DNA of 64,000 nt from CAVVAY01 sp963746465 (GCA_963746465.1 CAVVAY010000005.1:62001-126000); one strand, 5' to 3'; counted from the first letter of the stretch, positions 34,633-43,834 are shown. Notes: a model not told the origin generated them from the sequence alone. Program-made: numbers and translations.

Positions 34633-35463
34633 ATGCGCGTCGCCGCCGTCCAGCTCAACTCCACCCCCGATTTCAACCGCAACCTCGAGCGCGCGGACCG
34701 CTTCACCCGGGCCGCGGCGGCCGACGGCGCGCAGCTCGTCGTCCTGCCCGAGAAGTGGAGCTCGATCGGTCGCGGCGAAGCGCTGCACGCCGGCGCGCAG
34801 ACCCTCGACGGGCCCGCGATCGGCTGGGCGCGCGACGTCGCCCGCGAGCTCGGCATCGACCTCGTCGCCGGATCGATCTCCGAATGCCCGCCCGGCGAGC
34901 CGCGCCTGCGCAACACCTGCGTGCACGTCGGTCCCGACGGCGACATCCATGCGTCCTACCGCAAGGTCCACATGTTCGACGTCGTCGTCGAGGGCACGGT
35001 CTACGACGAGTCCGCGCACGAGGAGCCCGGCGACGAGCTGTCCGTCAGCGCCACCGCCGGCGGCGTGCAGCTGGGCCTGAGCATCTGTTACGACATCCGC
35101 TTCCCCGAGCTCTACCGGATCCTCGCGATCCGCGGCGCGCGCGTCTTCACCGTCCCGGCGGCGTTCACCGTGCCGACCACCCGCGATCACTGGGAGGTGC
35201 TGCTGCGCGCGCGGGCGATCGAGGACCAGGCGTTCGTGATCGCGGCCAACCAGATCGGCGAGCACGAGCCGGGGATGCGCTCCGGCGGGCGCTCGATGAT
35301 CGTCGACGCCTGGGGGCTCGTCCTGGCGCGCGCCGCCGACGCGGAGGGCCACATCGTCGCCGACCTCGACCTCGCCGCGCAGGAGCGCATCCGCCGCGAG
35401 CTGCCGGCGCTCGCCAACCGCCGCCCGACCGCCTACAGCTGGCCCGTCGAGGTCCACGGCTGA
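34633..35463 (+). CDS. Carbon-nitrogen hydrolase (nitrilase superfamily, Nit/omega-amidase-like)
   Basis: 276 residues with the Glu-Lys-Cys triad: LPEKW (Glu40), YRKVHMFD (Lys111) and SICYDIRFPELYR (Cys152). Length and motifs match the Nit1/Nit2 branch, which hydrolyses deaminated glutathione or omega-amides; a broader amidase is possible. The start is ATG 34633. The stop overlaps the tetR ATG (TGATG), so enzyme and regulator are co-translated, and the pair is preceded by the palindromic operator. Confidence 0.88.
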   Translation: MRVAAVQLNSTPDFNRNLERADRFTRAAAADGAQLVVLPEKWSSIGRGEALHAGAQTLDGPAIGWARDVARELGIDLVAGSISECPPGEPRLRNTCVHVGPDGDIHASYRKVHMFDVVVEGTVYDESAHEEPGDELSVSATAGGVQLGLSICYDIRFPELYRILAIRGARVFTVPAAFTVPTTRDHWEVLLRARAIEDQAFVIAANQIGEHEPGMRSGGRSMIVDAWGLVLARAADAEGHIVADLDLAAQERIRRELPALANRRPTAYSWPVEVHG

Positions 35464-36104
35464 TGGCATCCCAGCGCGCCAGCGGCGGCGACAAGCGCCG
35501 CATGATCCTCGACGCCGCCGTCGTCGCCTTCGCCGAGCGCGGCTTCAACGCCTGTCGCGTGTCGGACATCGCCGACGAGGCGAACGTCGCCTACGGCCTG
35601 GTCTACCACTACTTCCGTTCCAAGGACGAGGTGCTCGACACCCTCTTCCTCGACCGCTGGAACGTCCTGCTCGCGGTCATCTCCGAGATCGACGCGCAGG
35701 AGATCCCGGTCCGCCAGAAGCTCCACGCGATCGCCGGGTTCATCGTGGACACCTACCGCCACGATCCCGACCTCATGAAGGTCATCATCGTCGAGGTCAC
35801 CCGCGCCGCGAACTCCTTCGGCCGCACGCACCTGGGCAAGATCCGCGAGGCCTACGCGCTGATCGCCGAGATCGTCGCCAAGGCGCAGGCCGCGGGGACG
35901 TTCAAGAGCGAGGTCACGCCCGAGTTCGCCGCGCTGGCGTTCTACGGGGCGATCGAGCAGGTCCTCACCGGCTGGATCTTCGACATGCTGCCGCGCGGCG
36001 ACGCCGAGTACGAACAGGCCAAGCACTTCATCGTGGAGACGATCTGCGGCGGCCTCGAGGTGGCAAGCGGACATGCAGCCTCATCCTCCGCCCGGGCGGT
36101 CTGA
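35463..36104 (+). CDS. TetR-family transcriptional regulator
   Basis: 213 residues. The helix-turn-helix is AFAERGFNACRVSDIADEANVAYGLVYHYFRSKDEVL (residues about 21-57), very close to the FadR-type TetR regulators that respond to acyl-CoA. The C-terminal region is helical and typical of ligand binding and dimerisation. Placement after the nitrilase and under a palindromic site suggests autoregulation. The matching palindrome at 15386 makes the SDR pair a second likely target. The ligand is unknown. Confidence 0.88.
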   Translation: MASQRASGGDKRRMILDAAVVAFAERGFNACRVSDIADEANVAYGLVYHYFRSKDEVLDTLFLDRWNVLLAVISEIDAQEIPVRQKLHAIAGFIVDTYRHDPDLMKVIIVEVTRAANSFGRTHLGKIREAYALIAEIVAKAQAAGTFKSEVTPEFAALAFYGAIEQVLTGWIFDMLPRGDAEYEQAKHFIVETICGGLEVASGHAASSSARAV

Positions 36105-36116
36105 GAGACTGCGTCC

Positions 36117-36254
36117 ATGAGCAGCAACGACATGGTCAAACGCCTCGTCTGGTCGGGCCTGCTCGCCGGCCTCGGAGCGCTTGCGTCCATCGCCACGACG
36201 CGCGCCGCCGCCATGATTTGGCGCAGGATCTACGGGGAAGACCCGCCGGAATGA
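36117..36254 (+). CDS. Short DUF4235-like membrane protein
   Basis: 45 residues: VKRLVWSGLLAGLGALASIATTRAAAMIWRRIYGEDPPE has one transmembrane helix and ends in the W-x3-xGEDPP signature that I associate with DUF4235 proteins of actinobacteria. Start ATG 36117; the stop overlaps the next ATG (ATGA at 36251-36254). It lies first in a run of small envelope proteins. Function is unknown. Confidence 0.65.
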   Translation: MSSNDMVKRLVWSGLLAGLGALASIATTRAAAMIWRRIYGEDPPE

Positions 36255-36886
36255 AGTTCGGCAAGCGCCGCTGGGAGTCCAAGCTCGAGGACGAGGCCGG
36301 CGTGGCGCCGCCCGCAGCCGATCCGGTCCCCGAGAGCTGGGACGTGCCTCCCGATCCCGGGCCCGCCGCCGACCCCGTCACGAGCGCCGCGCCGCCGGCC
36401 GCGGACGAGCCCGAGACGATCGTGGACGCCGACGCCGTCGAGCTGCCGCTGAGCGAAGTCGACGCCGACGGGACCGTCGAGCCGGCGTTCGAGCCGGTAG
36501 CCGTGGAGTCCCTCTACGTCGAGCCCGACGCCGCGGCCGAGCCCGCGGTCGCCCCCCCGCCCGTCCCCGCCCGCGCGCCCGGCGAGCCACTGCCCCCGCC
36601 CGGCGTCTCCTGGGCGCCCTCCCCGCCGCCGTCCACCCCTGCGCCGATGCCGTTTCCCGTCGCCGAGGAGCCCGTGCTCGTGTACACGTCCGGTCCCGAG
36701 CCATCAGCCGTCACCCCGCTGTCCGACGCCGGCGAGGCCCACGCCTCCGGGCACGCCCCGCTCACCTCGCCCTCGTGGCCCGAGCCCGTCGCCGCGCTCG
36801 CCGCAGAACGTCCCGAGGTCGTCGTCGGCGCCGCCTTCGCGGGCGGCCTCCTGTTCGCGATGATCCTGCGCCGCCTTGGCCGCTGA
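36251..36886 (+). CDS. Pro/Ala/Glu-rich protein with C-terminal membrane anchor
   Basis: 211 residues. A basic start (MKFGKRRWESK) is followed by about 160 residues of low-complexity Pro, Ala, Glu and Val. A single helix (VVVGAAFAGGLLFAMILRRLGR) anchors the C-terminus, so it is a tail-anchored protein with a disordered cytosolic domain. No family is recognised. Overlaps of 4 bp upstream and 11 bp downstream place it in one operon with the DUF4235-like and Holin-X-like genes. Confidence 0.7.
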   Translation: MKFGKRRWESKLEDEAGVAPPAADPVPESWDVPPDPGPAADPVTSAAPPAADEPETIVDADAVELPLSEVDADGTVEPAFEPVAVESLYVEPDAAAEPAVAPPPVPARAPGEPLPPPGVSWAPSPPPSTPAPMPFPVAEEPVLVYTSGPEPSAVTPLSDAGEAHASGHAPLTSPSWPEPVAALAAERPEVVVGAAFAGGLLFAMILRRLGR

Positions 36887-37283
36887 GAGCCCCACACACG
36901 ACGTCGGGCAGACCGTCCAGGAGATCTCCGAGCGCGTCTCCAAGCTCGTGCACGAGGAGATCGAGCTCGCGAAGGCCGAGGTCACCGAGAAGGTCACGAA
37001 GCTCCTCAAGGGCGCGGTCGTCGGGATCGCGGCCGGGATCTTCGTCGTCACCGGCCTGCTCTTCCTCCTGCACGGCCTCGCGTGGCTGGCGTGGTTTGCG
37101 CTGCCCGTCGGCAACCAGGCCTTCTTCTGGGGCTTCTTCTTCGTCGCCGGCCTGCTGTTCGTGCTCGGTGGCATGGCCGGCTACCTCGCGGCGCGCTTCC
37201 TGAAGGCCGGGCAGCCGCCGGTTCCCACGATGGCGATCGACGAGGCGCAGAAGATCAAGCGCACGTTCCGGAAGCGCCGCTGA
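36876..37283 (+). CDS. Actinobacterial Holin-X (phage holin superfamily III) type protein
   Basis: 135 residues. An N-terminal amphipathic helix (TVQEISERVSKLVHEEIELAKAEVTEK) is followed by two membrane helices and a short basic tail. This plan matches the Holin-X family of chromosomal proteins, which is common in actinobacteria and not evidence of a phage. The only plausible start is TTG 36876 inside the previous gene. Its stop overlaps the DUF3618 start (TGATG). Confidence 0.75.
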   Translation: MAAESPTHDVGQTVQEISERVSKLVHEEIELAKAEVTEKVTKLLKGAVVGIAAGIFVVTGLLFLLHGLAWLAWFALPVGNQAFFWGFFFVAGLLFVLGGMAGYLAARFLKAGQPPVPTMAIDEAQKIKRTFRKRR

Positions 37284-37507
37284 TGGCGACCCGGACCCCC
37301 GAGGAGATCCGCGCCTCGATCGAGGCCGAGCGCCGCGAGCTGGGGACGTCGATCGAGCGCCTGCGCGGCGAGGTCGCGATCCTGACGGACTGGCGTGGCC
37401 AGCTCGTCAAGCATCAGAAGCAGGCGGTGATCGGCGCCGCCGTCGCCGGCTTCGTCATCGGTGGCGGGATCGCCGCCTTCGGCGGGCTGTTCCGCCGGCG
37501 CCGCTAG
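37283..37507 (+). CDS. DUF3618 family protein
   Basis: 74 residues: RTPEEIRASIEAERRELGTSIERLRGEV is the DUF3618 motif (two-helix hairpin), followed by one membrane helix (AVIGAAVAGFVIGGGIAAFGG) and a basic end. Holin-X and DUF3618 genes are commonly adjacent in actinobacteria; here they overlap by one base. The proteins are thought to sit at the membrane, with no known function. Confidence 0.8.
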   Translation: MATRTPEEIRASIEAERRELGTSIERLRGEVAILTDWRGQLVKHQKQAVIGAAVAGFVIGGGIAAFGGLFRRRR

Positions 37508-37533
37508 CGCCTCGCGCCGTCCGACAGGCTCCA

Positions 37534-37539
37534 TAGGCT
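37534..37539 (+). promoter_or_regulatory. -10 box of the AI-2E family gene
   Basis: TAGGCT, 7 nt before GTG 37547; a leaderless arrangement. Confidence 0.4.
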
Positions 37540-37546
37540 CGCCGGC

Positions 37547-38722
37547 GTGTCCGTCTGGGACGCCCTGACAACGCGCCAGATCGCGCGCATCCTCTTCACG
37601 GTCGCGGCGCTGTCGGCGCTCATGTACCTGCTCGTGCAGATCCGCAGCACGCTGCTGCTGCTCGGGATCGCGATCTTCCTCGCGGTGGCGCTCGGGCCGG
37701 CGGTCGACTTCTTCTCGCGCGGGAGGCTGCCGCGGGCCGCCGCGATCCTGATCGTCTACCTGTTGATCTTCGCCGTCTTCGGCGGCGTGCTGTCGCTGAT
37801 CGTCCCTCCGGTCGTCAACGGCGCCACGGACCTCTCGCGCGACATCCCCGGCTACGTCTCCGACCTGCGCGACAACAAGACGATCCGCGACTTCGACGAC
37901 AAGTACGACGTCACGTCCAAGCTCCAGGACGAGGCGGACAAGCTGCCCGACAAGCTCGGCGACGCCGCGGGCGCGCTGCAGAGCATCGCCGCCGGCGTCG
38001 TCAACGCGGCCTTCCAGCTGCTGACCATCCTCACGATGACGTTCTTCCTGCTGCTCGACGGCAGGCGGATCGCGCGCTTCCTCGTCACGCGCTTCGGCCG
38101 CAACCACGAGGAGCGATTGCGCGGCGTCCTCGAGCGCATCTACAAGTCGACGTCCGGCTACGTCGCGGGCGCGCTGACGATCACGTCGATCAACGGGATC
38201 CTGACGTTCATCGTGCTGACGATCCTCGGCGTGCCGTTCGCGGTCCCGCTGGCGGTGATGATGTCCTTCTTCGGCCTCATCCCGCTCGTCGGCGCGACGA
38301 TCGGCGGCGTCCTGATCCTCATCGTCACGCTGTTCACGGACTTCCCGAGCGCGACGATCATCTACGGCGGCTTTCTCGTCCTCTACCAGCAGGTCGAGAA
38401 CAACGTCCTGCAGCCGTTCATCTTCAAGCGCACGGTCAACGTGCCCCCGCTCGCGGTGATCGTCGCGATCCTCGCCGGCTCCTCGGTCCTCGGCGTCGTC
38501 GGCGCGCTCGTCGCGATCCCGATCGCCGCCGCGTTGCAGATCGTCCTCAAGGAGTTCTGGGGCGACCGGACGGCCACCTCGGGCAGCGTCGTCCTCCCCG
38601 ATGACCCGCCACCGCCGGAGCCGCCGCCGTCGCCGCCATCCGGCCCGCCGTCTCCGCCGCCGCCGCCACCGCCGCTCTCGCGCCGGCGTCGCCGCGGCCC
38701 CCGGCCTCGCCCGGCGTCCTAG
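37547..38722 (+). CDS. AI-2E family transporter (TqsA/PerM-like)
   Basis: 391 residues with about eight membrane helices. LGPAVDFFSRGRLPRAAAIL and the C-terminal block FGLIPLVGATIGGVL, VLYQQVENNVLQPFI and PPLAVIVAILAGSSVLGVVGALVAIPIAAAL are diagnostic of the family. Members export small molecules or act as Na+/H+ antiporters; most substrates are unknown. The last 40 residues are Pro- and Arg-rich and disordered. The start is GTG 37547. Confidence 0.88.
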   Translation: MSVWDALTTRQIARILFTVAALSALMYLLVQIRSTLLLLGIAIFLAVALGPAVDFFSRGRLPRAAAILIVYLLIFAVFGGVLSLIVPPVVNGATDLSRDIPGYVSDLRDNKTIRDFDDKYDVTSKLQDEADKLPDKLGDAAGALQSIAAGVVNAAFQLLTILTMTFFLLLDGRRIARFLVTRFGRNHEERLRGVLERIYKSTSGYVAGALTITSINGILTFIVLTILGVPFAVPLAVMMSFFGLIPLVGATIGGVLILIVTLFTDFPSATIIYGGFLVLYQQVENNVLQPFIFKRTVNVPPLAVIVAILAGSSVLGVVGALVAIPIAAALQIVLKEFWGDRTATSGSVVLPDDPPPPEPPPSPPSGPPSPPPPPPPLSRRRRRGPRPRPAS

Positions 38723-38868
38723 CGCATCCAGGCGCCGGCGGCGCTCGAACATCCGTCCGATCGGCTGTCCGCCGAAGCCGAACGCATCGATGACCGCGGG
38801 ACCACGCATGGCCGATCGCACCGCGGTACCGGGCCTGCGCCACCGACACCCATTGGAAGAAGGCGACC

Positions 38869-39378
38869 ATGTCAGCGTCCACCTCGCAGGAGCTCGGCTC
38901 CGCGCGCTACCCACGTCGTAAGAAGTGGATCGCGCTGGCCGCCGTGGCCCTGCTCGGCACCGGCGGTCTCGCCTACGCCTACTTCACGACCACCGGCTCG
39001 GGCACGGCGTCGGCGCAGGTCGGGACCAGCACGGCCCTGACCATCACCGCGACGATCACCCCCGGCACGGGCGGCATCGTCCCCGGCGGGAACCCGGCGG
39101 CGATCGCCTTCTCGGTCGGCAACACCGGGCAGGCCGCCCAGCACGTCGACACGATCCACCTGGTCAGCATCGCCGCGTTCAACGAGGTGGGTCACACGAC
39201 GACCGCCGTCGGCTGCGACACGAGCGCGTTCACGATGGCCGACGTCACCGCCAACCAGACCGTCTCCACCGGCACGACCGCGATCACCGCGCCGGGCAGC
39301 CTCGTATTCGCTGACGACGCCACCAACCAGGACCCCTGCAAGAACAAGTACCTGCTGCTGACGCTCAGCAGCAACTAG
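38869..39378 (+). CDS. TasA/SipW-substrate-like secreted protein 1
   Basis: 169 residues. A basic N-terminus (RRKKW) and a hydrophobic core (IALAAVALLGTGGLA) are followed by YAYFTTTGSG, the A-Y-F-T start typical of SipW-processed, TasA/camelysin-type proteins. The mature part is beta-rich and Thr-rich with two cysteines near the end. ATG 38869 has AAGAAGG 6 nt upstream. It is first of three similar genes. The 146 bp before it contain no other feature I recognise. It probably forms fibres or a matrix on the cell surface. Confidence 0.65.
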   Translation: MSASTSQELGSARYPRRKKWIALAAVALLGTGGLAYAYFTTTGSGTASAQVGTSTALTITATITPGTGGIVPGGNPAAIAFSVGNTGQAAQHVDTIHLVSIAAFNEVGHTTTAVGCDTSAFTMADVTANQTVSTGTTAITAPGSLVFADDATNQDPCKNKYLLLTLSSN

Positions 39379-39458
39379 CACCGACGCGGCGCAGGGCGGC
39401 GGCTCGCGCCGCTCTGTCCGCACGCCGGTCCCTCCGATCCGAAAGCCGAATTGGCCAC

Positions 39459-39986
39459 ATGCGCCGGCACATCGCAGCCAAGCGCCACGGCAGACGCCGA
39501 TGGCGCCTCGGCGCCGGCGCTCTCACGGCGACGGTCGCGACCGCCCTGCTCGTCGCCGCCAGCGCGCTCGCCTACTGGACGAGCGCCGGGTCCGGCACGA
39601 CGTCCACGACCGTCGCCAACGCCCAAGCGGTCACGCTGACCCCCGGCACGGCCGGCGCGCAGCTGCATCCCGGCGCAACCGCCGACGTCGCGGTCGACGT
39701 CTCCAATCCCAATACGACGCCGGTCCGCGTCGTCTCGCTGTCGCTCGACACCGCTGCCGGCACCGGCGGCTTCGACGTCGACGGGGCGCACGCAGGCTGT
39801 GACCCGTCGGCGCTGAGCTTCGCGACGCAGACCAACGGCGCAGCCGGCTGGACGATTCCGGCAAAGGTCGGAGCGACCAACGGCGTGGCAGCACTCGATC
39901 TTCCGGGCGCGCTGGCGATGAGCGCCGGCGCCGCCGACGCCTGCCAGGGCGCGAGCTTCCTCGTCCACCTGAGCGTCGGCTCGTAA
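39459..39986 (+). CDS. TasA/SipW-substrate-like secreted protein 2
   Basis: 175 residues with the same plan as its neighbour: an Arg-rich start, a hydrophobic segment (ATVATALLVAASA), LAYWTSAGSGTTST at the cleavage region, and a beta-rich mature domain with two cysteines (HAGCDPS, DACQGAS). The shared AY(F/W)T-x2-G signature and gene order suggest a common secretion route. The stop overlaps the next start (TAATG). No signal peptidase gene is in the window. Confidence 0.65.
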   Translation: MRRHIAAKRHGRRRWRLGAGALTATVATALLVAASALAYWTSAGSGTTSTTVANAQAVTLTPGTAGAQLHPGATADVAVDVSNPNTTPVRVVSLSLDTAAGTGGFDVDGAHAGCDPSALSFATQTNGAAGWTIPAKVGATNGVAALDLPGALAMSAGAADACQGASFLVHLSVGS

Positions 39987-42900
39987 TGCTCGCCGGCGAC
40001 CAGCATCGGCCTCGCGCCACGCGCGCGCGTCGTGGGCGCATGCGGGCGCGCCGCGCGAGGGCCGCTGTCCTGCTCGCCGGGATCCTGGCGGCGCTGACCG
40101 CAGCGGCCTGGGCGTACTGGACGGCCGGCGCAACCCCCGGCAGCATGGGCGCCGCTGTCGCGGCCACGGTCAACCAGGGCGCGACACCCACCGCAACCGC
40201 GGCGGCCGGTCGCAAGGTCACCGTCGACTGGGGGGCGAGCACGCTGTCCGACGGCCACGCGGTGGACGGCTACCTCGTCAAGCGCTACGACGCGGCCGGC
40301 GGCTCGCTGCAGACCACGGCCGGCGGCTGCTCGGGCACCATCGTCGCCACGAGCTGCGTCGAGACCAACGTCCCGGCCGGACAGTGGCAGTACAGCGTGA
40401 CGCCGGTCATCGCGGCGAACTGGCGTGGGGCCGAGGGCCTCAAGAGCGGCACCGCCACCGTCGCCGCCGCGACGATGTCGCTCGCCAGGACGATCTTCGG
40501 CGCGCCACTGCCGCAGGACACGACCGGCTCGCTCGCCGGGTTCGCCGACGCCGAGGGCATCAGCTACCGCCTGGACGCGGGCACGGCCCTGTCCGGTTCG
40601 CCGTCGAGCGTCGGCTCCGCCGGAACGGCCACGATCACGTCGCTCACGATCCCCGGCACCGGCGAGGGCGCCCACACGATGTACGCGCTCGGCAACGCCT
40701 CGCCGTCGGCGTCGGTGGCAAGCACCGGGATCGTCACGGACACGATCTCGCCCACCGTCAGCGCCCAGGTCACGCCCACCCCGAACGGCGCCGGCTGGAG
40801 CTCCAGCTCGCCGGTGCAGGTGACGCTGATGGCCGACGACGCCACCGGGTCGGGCATCGCCCTCGTCCGCTACACGACGGACGGCAGCGATCCGCGCTCG
40901 TCGGGCACCGCGCTGACCTACGCGTCGGCGCTGTCCCTCAGCTCGGACACGTCGGTCCGCTACTACGCGACGGACGTCGCCGGCAACGCATCCGCCGTCC
41001 AGACCGAGCTCGTCAGGATCGACACGACCGGGCCGGTCAACGCGCTCTCGCTGTCCGGCGTCAGCGGGGGGGCGTACATGGCGGGGACGACCGTCTACTA
41101 CCGCGGCGCCGACGCGGGTTCCTTCACCGTGACCAACGCTGCGACCGACAGCGGCGGCTCCGGCGTCCTCTCGAGCGCGACGTCCGCGCTGAGCGGCACC
41201 CCGACCGGCTGGTCGCACTCTGCCACGGTCATCTCGACGCCCTCGGGCGGCCCCTACGTCTCGGGCGCGTTCGGCTGGTCGGCGGGCACCGCGAGCTCGC
41301 CCGGCGAGACGGTGACCGGCACGGACGCCGCCGGCAACACCGCCGTCAGCGCACTGACCTTCACCCCCGACTCCGCGGCCCCGACGGCGGGGGCATCGAC
41401 GGTCAACGGGGTGGCCGGCTCCGCCGCCGGGACGACGAGCGCCAGCACGACCGGCAGCTTCTCGATCGCGCGCACCGACTTCGCGGACGCGGGCTCGGGT
41501 CTGTCCTCCTCGGTGCTGACGCGCGAGACCGCGACGCTGAGCTCCTCCGGCGGGATCACGGCCGGGACGTGCGGAACCTACGGTGCGGCGACGGTCCTGA
41601 CGGGCAATCCGGCCCAGAGCGTCACCGGGCCGAGCTGTCATCGCTATACGCTGACCGGGACCGATCGCGTCGGCAACGTCGCCGCGATCTCCACCGTCGC
41701 GAGGGTCGACTCGACGTCCCCGAGCACGCCCGCGCTCACGCTCTCGGCGGCAACCGGCAACACCTCCATCGCGGGCGCCGTCGTCTACGTCAACGCTCAG
41801 CCCGGCAGGTCGGGCGGCTTCCAGGTCGCCGCGACGACGACCGACGCCGACTCCGGCATCGAGAAGGTCAACTTCCCCGTCCTGACGGGATTCGCCGGCG
41901 GCGATGGCGACGACACGAGCTCGCCGTTCGCGACCACCTACACGTGGTCCGGTGGCGTCGGCGCGAGCGGCGCGAAGACGGTCACCGCGACCAACGCCGT
42001 CGCCAACACCGCGACCGCGACCTTCACCGTGACCCCCGACACCACGAACCCGGCAACCGGATCCCTGTCGGTCAACGGCTCGGCGACGGCGAGCGTCAGC
42101 ACGTCCGGGAGCTATGCGATCTCGCGGACCGACTACACGGACGGGGGGTCGGGCCTGGCGTCCTCGGTGCTGACGCGCGAGACCGCGTCGCTGACCTCCT
42201 CGGACGCGATCGGCGCGGGCACGTGTGGCACCTACGGCACCGCGAGCGTGCTCGCCGGCAGCCCTGCCCAGACCGTCACGGGCCCGAGTTGCTACCGCTA
42301 CACGCTGACCGGCACCGACAACGTCGGCAACGTGTCCGCGACGACGACGATCGTGAAGGTCGACACGACCGCCCCGAGCGCGCCCTCGCTGACACTGTCC
42401 GGTGCCACCGGCAATACGTACACCACCGGCACCACCGTCTACATCAACGCCCAGTCCGGCAGGTCCGGCGGCTTCCAGATCGCGGCGACGAGCATCGACG
42501 CCGACTCCGGGATCCAGAAGCTCACCTTCCCGGTGCTCACCGGCTTCAGCAGCGGTGATGGCGACGACACGAGCTCGCCGTTCGCGACGACCTACTCGTG
42601 GTTTGGTGCGGTGGGCGCCACCGGCACGAAGACGGTCACGGCCACGAACACCGTGACGGACACGGCGACGAGCACGTTCACCGTCACCTCGGACACGACG
42701 GCGCCGGCGACCGGAGCACTGACGGTCAACGGCTCGGCGACCTCGAGCTTCAGCACGACCGGCAGCTACTCGATCGTCCGCACCGACTACACGGACGGCG
42801 GATCGGGCCTGGCGTCCTCGGTCCTGACGCGCGAGACCGCGGCGCTGAGCTCGTCGGATGGGATCGCCACGGGCACCTGCGGCACGTACGGCACGCCGAG

Positions 42901-43834
42901 CGTGCTCACCGGCAGTCCCGCCCAGACCGTGACGGGCCCGAGTTGCCAGCGCTACACGCTGACCGGCACCGACAACGTCGGCAACGTCTCCACGACGACG
43001 TCGATCGTGAAGGTCGACACGACGGCCCCGGGCTCACCGGCGCTGACGCTGTCGGGCGCGACCGGCAACACGTACGTCTCGGGAACCAGCGTCCTCGTCA
43101 ACCCGTCGTCGGGCAAGTCGGGGAGCTTCACGGTCGGCGCGACGAGCACCGACGCGGACTCGGGCATCCAGAAGCTCAACTTCCCGGCGATCACGGGCTA
43201 CACCGGCGCGGGGGACGACCTCAGCTCACCGTTCTCGACCGTCTACAACTGGACGGGCGTCGCCTCGACCGGCACCCAGACCGTCACCGCGACCAGCAAC
43301 GCGACCGCAACCGCGACGAGCACGTTCACGATCACGCCTGACACCACGAACCCCACGATCACCGCGATCGCGTCCAAGCAGTCGGGCGGCGCCGCCGGCA
43401 ACGGCAAGCTCGAGGTCGGAGATCAGCTCATCGTGACGATGAGCGAGGAGCTGCGGATCACGAGTTTCCCGACGACGTTCACCGGCGCCGAGACCCGCGC
43501 CTCCAGCGGCCTGCTGAGCCTGCCCGACGCCAAGCTGTCGATCCCGAACTTCACCAACGGGGCGGTGGGCACCGGCGACTCCGGCTACCTCGCCACCGGC
43601 CTCTTGTGCGGCGTGCTGAGCTGCGCTGCCGGGACGGTCAACTTCAGCGGAACCGTGGCGCTGAGCGCAGGCAACACGGTCGTCACGCTCACCGTCGGCG
43701 CCATCACCGGTCCCGACGATCCGGCGTCGGGGTCGGGCACGCTCGCGTTCGCCCCCGGATCGTCGCTCCAGGATCGGGTGGGCAACGCGGCCACCGCCAC
43801 CTTCAGCACGGCCGGCAGCTTCAAGCTCTTCTGA
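39986..43834 (+). CDS. Giant repetitive secreted protein (Ig-like/bacterial surface repeats)
   Basis: 1,282 residues. Signal segment (AAVLLAGILAALTAAAWAYWTAGATPG) with the same AYWT signature as the two genes before it. An FN3-like domain (about 60-150) follows, then a chitobiase/Ig-like region (about 250-350, DDATGSGIALVRYTTDGSDPRSSG), then about three 218-residue repeats containing GTCGTYG, GPSCxRYTLTGTDxVGN and TDADSGIxK. A terminal domain of about 150 residues ends without an LPxTG anchor. Start ATG 39986 (or internal 40040). It is likely a long stalk or adhesin whose assembly depends on the two small proteins. Confidence 0.75.
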   Translation: MLAGDQHRPRATRARRGRMRARRARAAVLLAGILAALTAAAWAYWTAGATPGSMGAAVAATVNQGATPTATAAAGRKVTVDWGASTLSDGHAVDGYLVKRYDAAGGSLQTTAGGCSGTIVATSCVETNVPAGQWQYSVTPVIAANWRGAEGLKSGTATVAAATMSLARTIFGAPLPQDTTGSLAGFADAEGISYRLDAGTALSGSPSSVGSAGTATITSLTIPGTGEGAHTMYALGNASPSASVASTGIVTDTISPTVSAQVTPTPNGAGWSSSSPVQVTLMADDATGSGIALVRYTTDGSDPRSSGTALTYASALSLSSDTSVRYYATDVAGNASAVQTELVRIDTTGPVNALSLSGVSGGAYMAGTTVYYRGADAGSFTVTNAATDSGGSGVLSSATSALSGTPTGWSHSATVISTPSGGPYVSGAFGWSAGTASSPGETVTGTDAAGNTAVSALTFTPDSAAPTAGASTVNGVAGSAAGTTSASTTGSFSIARTDFADAGSGLSSSVLTRETATLSSSGGITAGTCGTYGAATVLTGNPAQSVTGPSCHRYTLTGTDRVGNVAAISTVARVDSTSPSTPALTLSAATGNTSIAGAVVYVNAQPGRSGGFQVAATTTDADSGIEKVNFPVLTGFAGGDGDDTSSPFATTYTWSGGVGASGAKTVTATNAVANTATATFTVTPDTTNPATGSLSVNGSATASVSTSGSYAISRTDYTDGGSGLASSVLTRETASLTSSDAIGAGTCGTYGTASVLAGSPAQTVTGPSCYRYTLTGTDNVGNVSATTTIVKVDTTAPSAPSLTLSGATGNTYTTGTTVYINAQSGRSGGFQIAATSIDADSGIQKLTFPVLTGFSSGDGDDTSSPFATTYSWFGAVGATGTKTVTATNTVTDTATSTFTVTSDTTAPATGALTVNGSATSSFSTTGSYSIVRTDYTDGGSGLASSVLTRETAALSSSDGIATGTCGTYGTPSVLTGSPAQTVTGPSCQRYTLTGTDNVGNVSTTTSIVKVDTTAPGSPALTLSGATGNTYVSGTSVLVNPSSGKSGSFTVGATSTDADSGIQKLNFPAITGYTGAGDDLSSPFSTVYNWTGVASTGTQTVTATSNATATATSTFTITPDTTNPTITAIASKQSGGAAGNGKLEVGDQLIVTMSEELRITSFPTTFTGAETRASSGLLSLPDAKLSIPNFTNGAVGTGDSGYLATGLLCGVLSCAAGTVNFSGTVALSAGNTVVTLTVGAITGPDDPASGSGTLAFAPGSSLQDRVGNAATATFSTAGSFKLF
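41395..43360 (+). repeat. Tandem 654-bp coding repeats
   Basis: The ACGCGCGAGACC sequence opening each TRETA block is at 41519, 42173 and 42827, exactly 654 bp (218 codons) apart. Neighbouring copies are very similar at the DNA level. Copy number could vary by recombination. Confidence 0.8.

Noticed and set aside
36876..37283. Phage remnant suggested by a holin-like protein
   Set aside because: Holin-X proteins are ordinary chromosomal genes in actinobacteria, and no lysin, integrase or structural gene is nearby.
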